NCBI GenBank assembly: GCA_900754115.1
Contig: CAAEBM010000014.1
Location: forward strand, 1-7,578
Length of the DNA stretch: 7,578 nt
Source of the DNA: Bacilli bacterium
GTDB taxonomy: Bacteria; Bacillota_I; Bacilli_A; RFN20; CAG-631
Direction of reading: 5' to 3'
Position 1 is the first letter of the stretch, and each line of letters begins with the position of its first letter. Positions 7,002 to 7,578 of this stretch are shown one piece after another. The notes beneath the pieces are model-generated. The model ran no database searches, was not told the origin of the DNA, and worked only from the letters and a program-made list of their open reading frames with translations. Both the position numbers and the translations under genes were made by a program.

Positions 7002-7077
7002 TGGGACATAGCCAAGTGGTAAGGCACCAGATTTTGATTCTGGCATCTCCCTGGTTCGAATCCAGGTGTCCCAGCCA
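7002..7077 (+). tRNA. tRNA-Gln (anticodon TTG)
   Basis: The acceptor TGGGACA (7002-7008) pairs with TGTCCCA (7067-7073), the discriminator is G, and CCA is encoded (7075-7077). The anticodon stem CCAGA/TCTGG carries TTG at 7034-7036. The acceptor begins with a U1-A72 pair, as commonly seen in bacterial glutamine tRNAs. Confidence 0.97.
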
Positions 7078-7086
7078 GTTAGTAAT

Positions 7087-7162
7087 GTCCTGTTAGCTCA
7101 GTCGGTAGAGCACTTGACTTTTAATCAAGGGGTCACGCGTTCAAATCGCGTACAGGATACCA
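7087..7162 (+). tRNA. tRNA-Lys (anticodon TTT)
   Basis: The acceptor GTCCTGT (7087-7093) pairs with ACAGGAT (7152-7158), including a G-T pair at the end. The discriminator is A and CCA is encoded (7160-7162). The anticodon stem CTTGA/TCAAG carries TTT at 7120-7122, reading the AAA codons that dominate this AT-rich genome. Confidence 0.96.
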
Positions 7163-7165
7163 CTT

Positions 7166-7254
7166 GCCCAAGTGGCGAAATAGGTAGACGCACAGGACTT
7201 AAAATCCTGTGGTTAGTGATAACCGTGCCGGTTCGATTCCGGCCTTGGGCACCA
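7166..7254 (+). tRNA. tRNA-Leu (anticodon TAA)
   Basis: A class II tRNA with a long variable arm. The acceptor GCCCAAG (7166-7172) pairs with CTTGGGC (7244-7250), the discriminator is A and CCA is encoded (7252-7254). The anticodon stem CAGGA/TCCTG carries TAA at 7200-7202, reading the TTA codon that is the favoured leucine codon in the neighbouring genes. Only three bases separate it from tRNA-Lys. Confidence 0.97.
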
Positions 7255-7264
7255 TTGATTAAAT

Positions 7265-7289
7265 AAATCCTAAAGAAAGGATTTTTTTT
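7265..7289 (+). terminator. Terminator of the tRNA operon
   Basis: AAATCCT (7265-7271) pairs with AGGATTT (7278-7284) around a six-base loop, followed by five T residues and then a further T-rich stretch to 7297. The stem is short and AT-rich, so read-through is possible. Confidence 0.75.
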
Positions 7290-7393
7290 ATTTTTTTATG
7301 TAAATTTATGTAAATTAGGATAATTTTTTTATCAATTTTTAAATTAAATTTTACAATATAAAAAAATCACTTTTTCTTTTAATTATATTTGAT

Positions 7394-7407
7394 TGATTAA
7401 TTAATCA
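7394..7407. repeat. Perfect 14-bp palindrome
   Basis: TGATTAATTAATCA reads the same on both strands. It has no central loop and so suits a dimeric DNA-binding protein better than an RNA hairpin. In DNA this AT-rich, chance palindromes are frequent, and no clear promoter overlaps it. Confidence 0.35.
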
Positions 7408-7427
7408 TTTTTTTTAAAATAATTATG

Positions 7428-7472
7428 GAAGAAATTCTTAAAGGCGATACTATCACGAATTTCTTCTTTTTT
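7428..7472 (+). terminator. Terminator-like hairpin with no assigned gene
   Basis: GAAGAAATTC (7428-7437) pairs perfectly with GAATTTCTTC (7457-7466) around a 19-base loop and is followed by TTTTTT (7467-7472). It is oriented for rightward transcription. It may back up the tRNA terminator or end an unannotated short RNA. The long loop makes it weaker than a typical terminator. Confidence 0.55.
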
Positions 7473-7531
7473 ATAAAGTTTAGTGGTTTATAAATATAAA
7501 AAAATTTTCTTAAACAATAAAATTCATTAAT

Positions 7532-7570
7532 AAAAAAGACATATTAGCCATTTAATATGTCTTTTATTTT
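7532..7570. terminator. Bidirectional terminator hairpin at the right edge
   Basis: AAAAGACATATTA (7534-7546) pairs perfectly over 13 bp with TAATATGTCTTTT (7553-7565) around a six-base loop. An A tract precedes it and T-rich sequence follows, so it can act on either strand. This suggests a gene beyond the window transcribed leftwards towards the tRNA operon. Confidence 0.7.
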
Positions 7571-7578
7571 GCATACAA

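Larger units (their letters stand above)
7290..7578. other. AT-rich gene-free region at the right end
   Basis: No convincing gene on either strand. With the tRNA terminator it makes about 320 bases without a coding region. It holds a perfect tandem 10-bp repeat (TATGTAAATT, 7297-7306 and 7307-7316), a 14-bp palindrome and two terminator-like hairpins, listed separately. The rest is A and T tracts. Confidence 0.6.

Noticed and set aside
6796..7011. Open frame of 71 codons across the Val and Tyr tRNAs
   Set aside because: It lies over two perfect tRNA cloverleaves. Such translated tRNA sequence is a common false gene call.
6812..7254. Attachment site of an integrated element in the tRNA cluster
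   Set aside because: All five tRNAs are complete, no repeated tRNA 3' end was seen, and no integrase is present in the window.
7066..7266. Open frame of 66 codons across the Lys and Leu tRNAs
   Set aside because: It covers the end of tRNA-Gln and the whole of tRNA-Lys and tRNA-Leu, with no ribosome binding site. The tRNAs explain it.
7297..7316. Tandem TATGTAAATT repeat as a possible iteron or CRISPR-like array
   Set aside because: Only two 10-bp copies in very AT-rich DNA, with no spacers and no replication or cas genes nearby.
7425..7493. 22-codon open frame starting MEEILKGDTITNF
   Set aside because: No ribosome binding site, and it coincides with the hairpin and its T tract, which explain the sequence (the Phe run is the T tract).

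Overview
The window looks like chromosomal DNA from a low-GC, Gram-positive bacterium of the Bacillota. It is strongly AT-rich with long A and T tracts, has AGGAGG-type ribosome binding sites and near-consensus sigma-A promoters, encodes CCA in every tRNA gene, and carries a gerW/ytfJ-type sporulation-family gene. The genetic code appears standard: jetB ends in TGA, and tryptophan is read from TGG where checked. The exact lineage cannot be fixed from the sequence. A Bacilli or Erysipelotrichia-like, possibly uncultured, relative is my guess.

Layout from left to right: (1) the 3' part of a 5S rRNA gene at 1-80, which is the end of an rRNA operon, followed by a T tract. (2) A strong promoter and a tightly coupled three-gene operon (152-5582). 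It encodes a complete SMC-like condensin of the Wadjet/MksBEF kind: kleisin JetA (type III, DUF5716-like), KITE-like JetB and the coiled-coil ATPase JetC. An intrinsic terminator begins at the jetC stop codon. The nuclease gene jetD, which normally completes Wadjet, is not here: 5S rRNA lies upstream and unrelated genes lie downstream. (3) A 62-residue, very basic Asn/Gln/Arg/Ser-rich protein with its own terminator. (4) A ytfI-like (DUF2953-like) membrane protein overlapping a gerW/ytfJ-family gene, the same neighbour pair as in Bacillus, ended by a strong terminator. (5) A tRNA operon, Val-Tyr-Gln-Lys-Leu, with a consensus promoter whose spacer and -10 box lie in a perfect inverted repeat. 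(6) About 320 bases of AT-rich, gene-free DNA with two further terminator-like hairpins and a 14-bp palindrome.

The core of interest is jetABC. By family knowledge the three proteins form a DNA-loop-extruding SMC complex. With JetD such a complex cleaves small circular plasmids. Without JetD it is either a housekeeping MksBEF-like condensin, a Wadjet system whose nuclease is encoded elsewhere, or a variant using another effector. The sequence cannot decide between these. The downstream genes are separated by terminators and look like spore/envelope and translation functions, not parts of the system.
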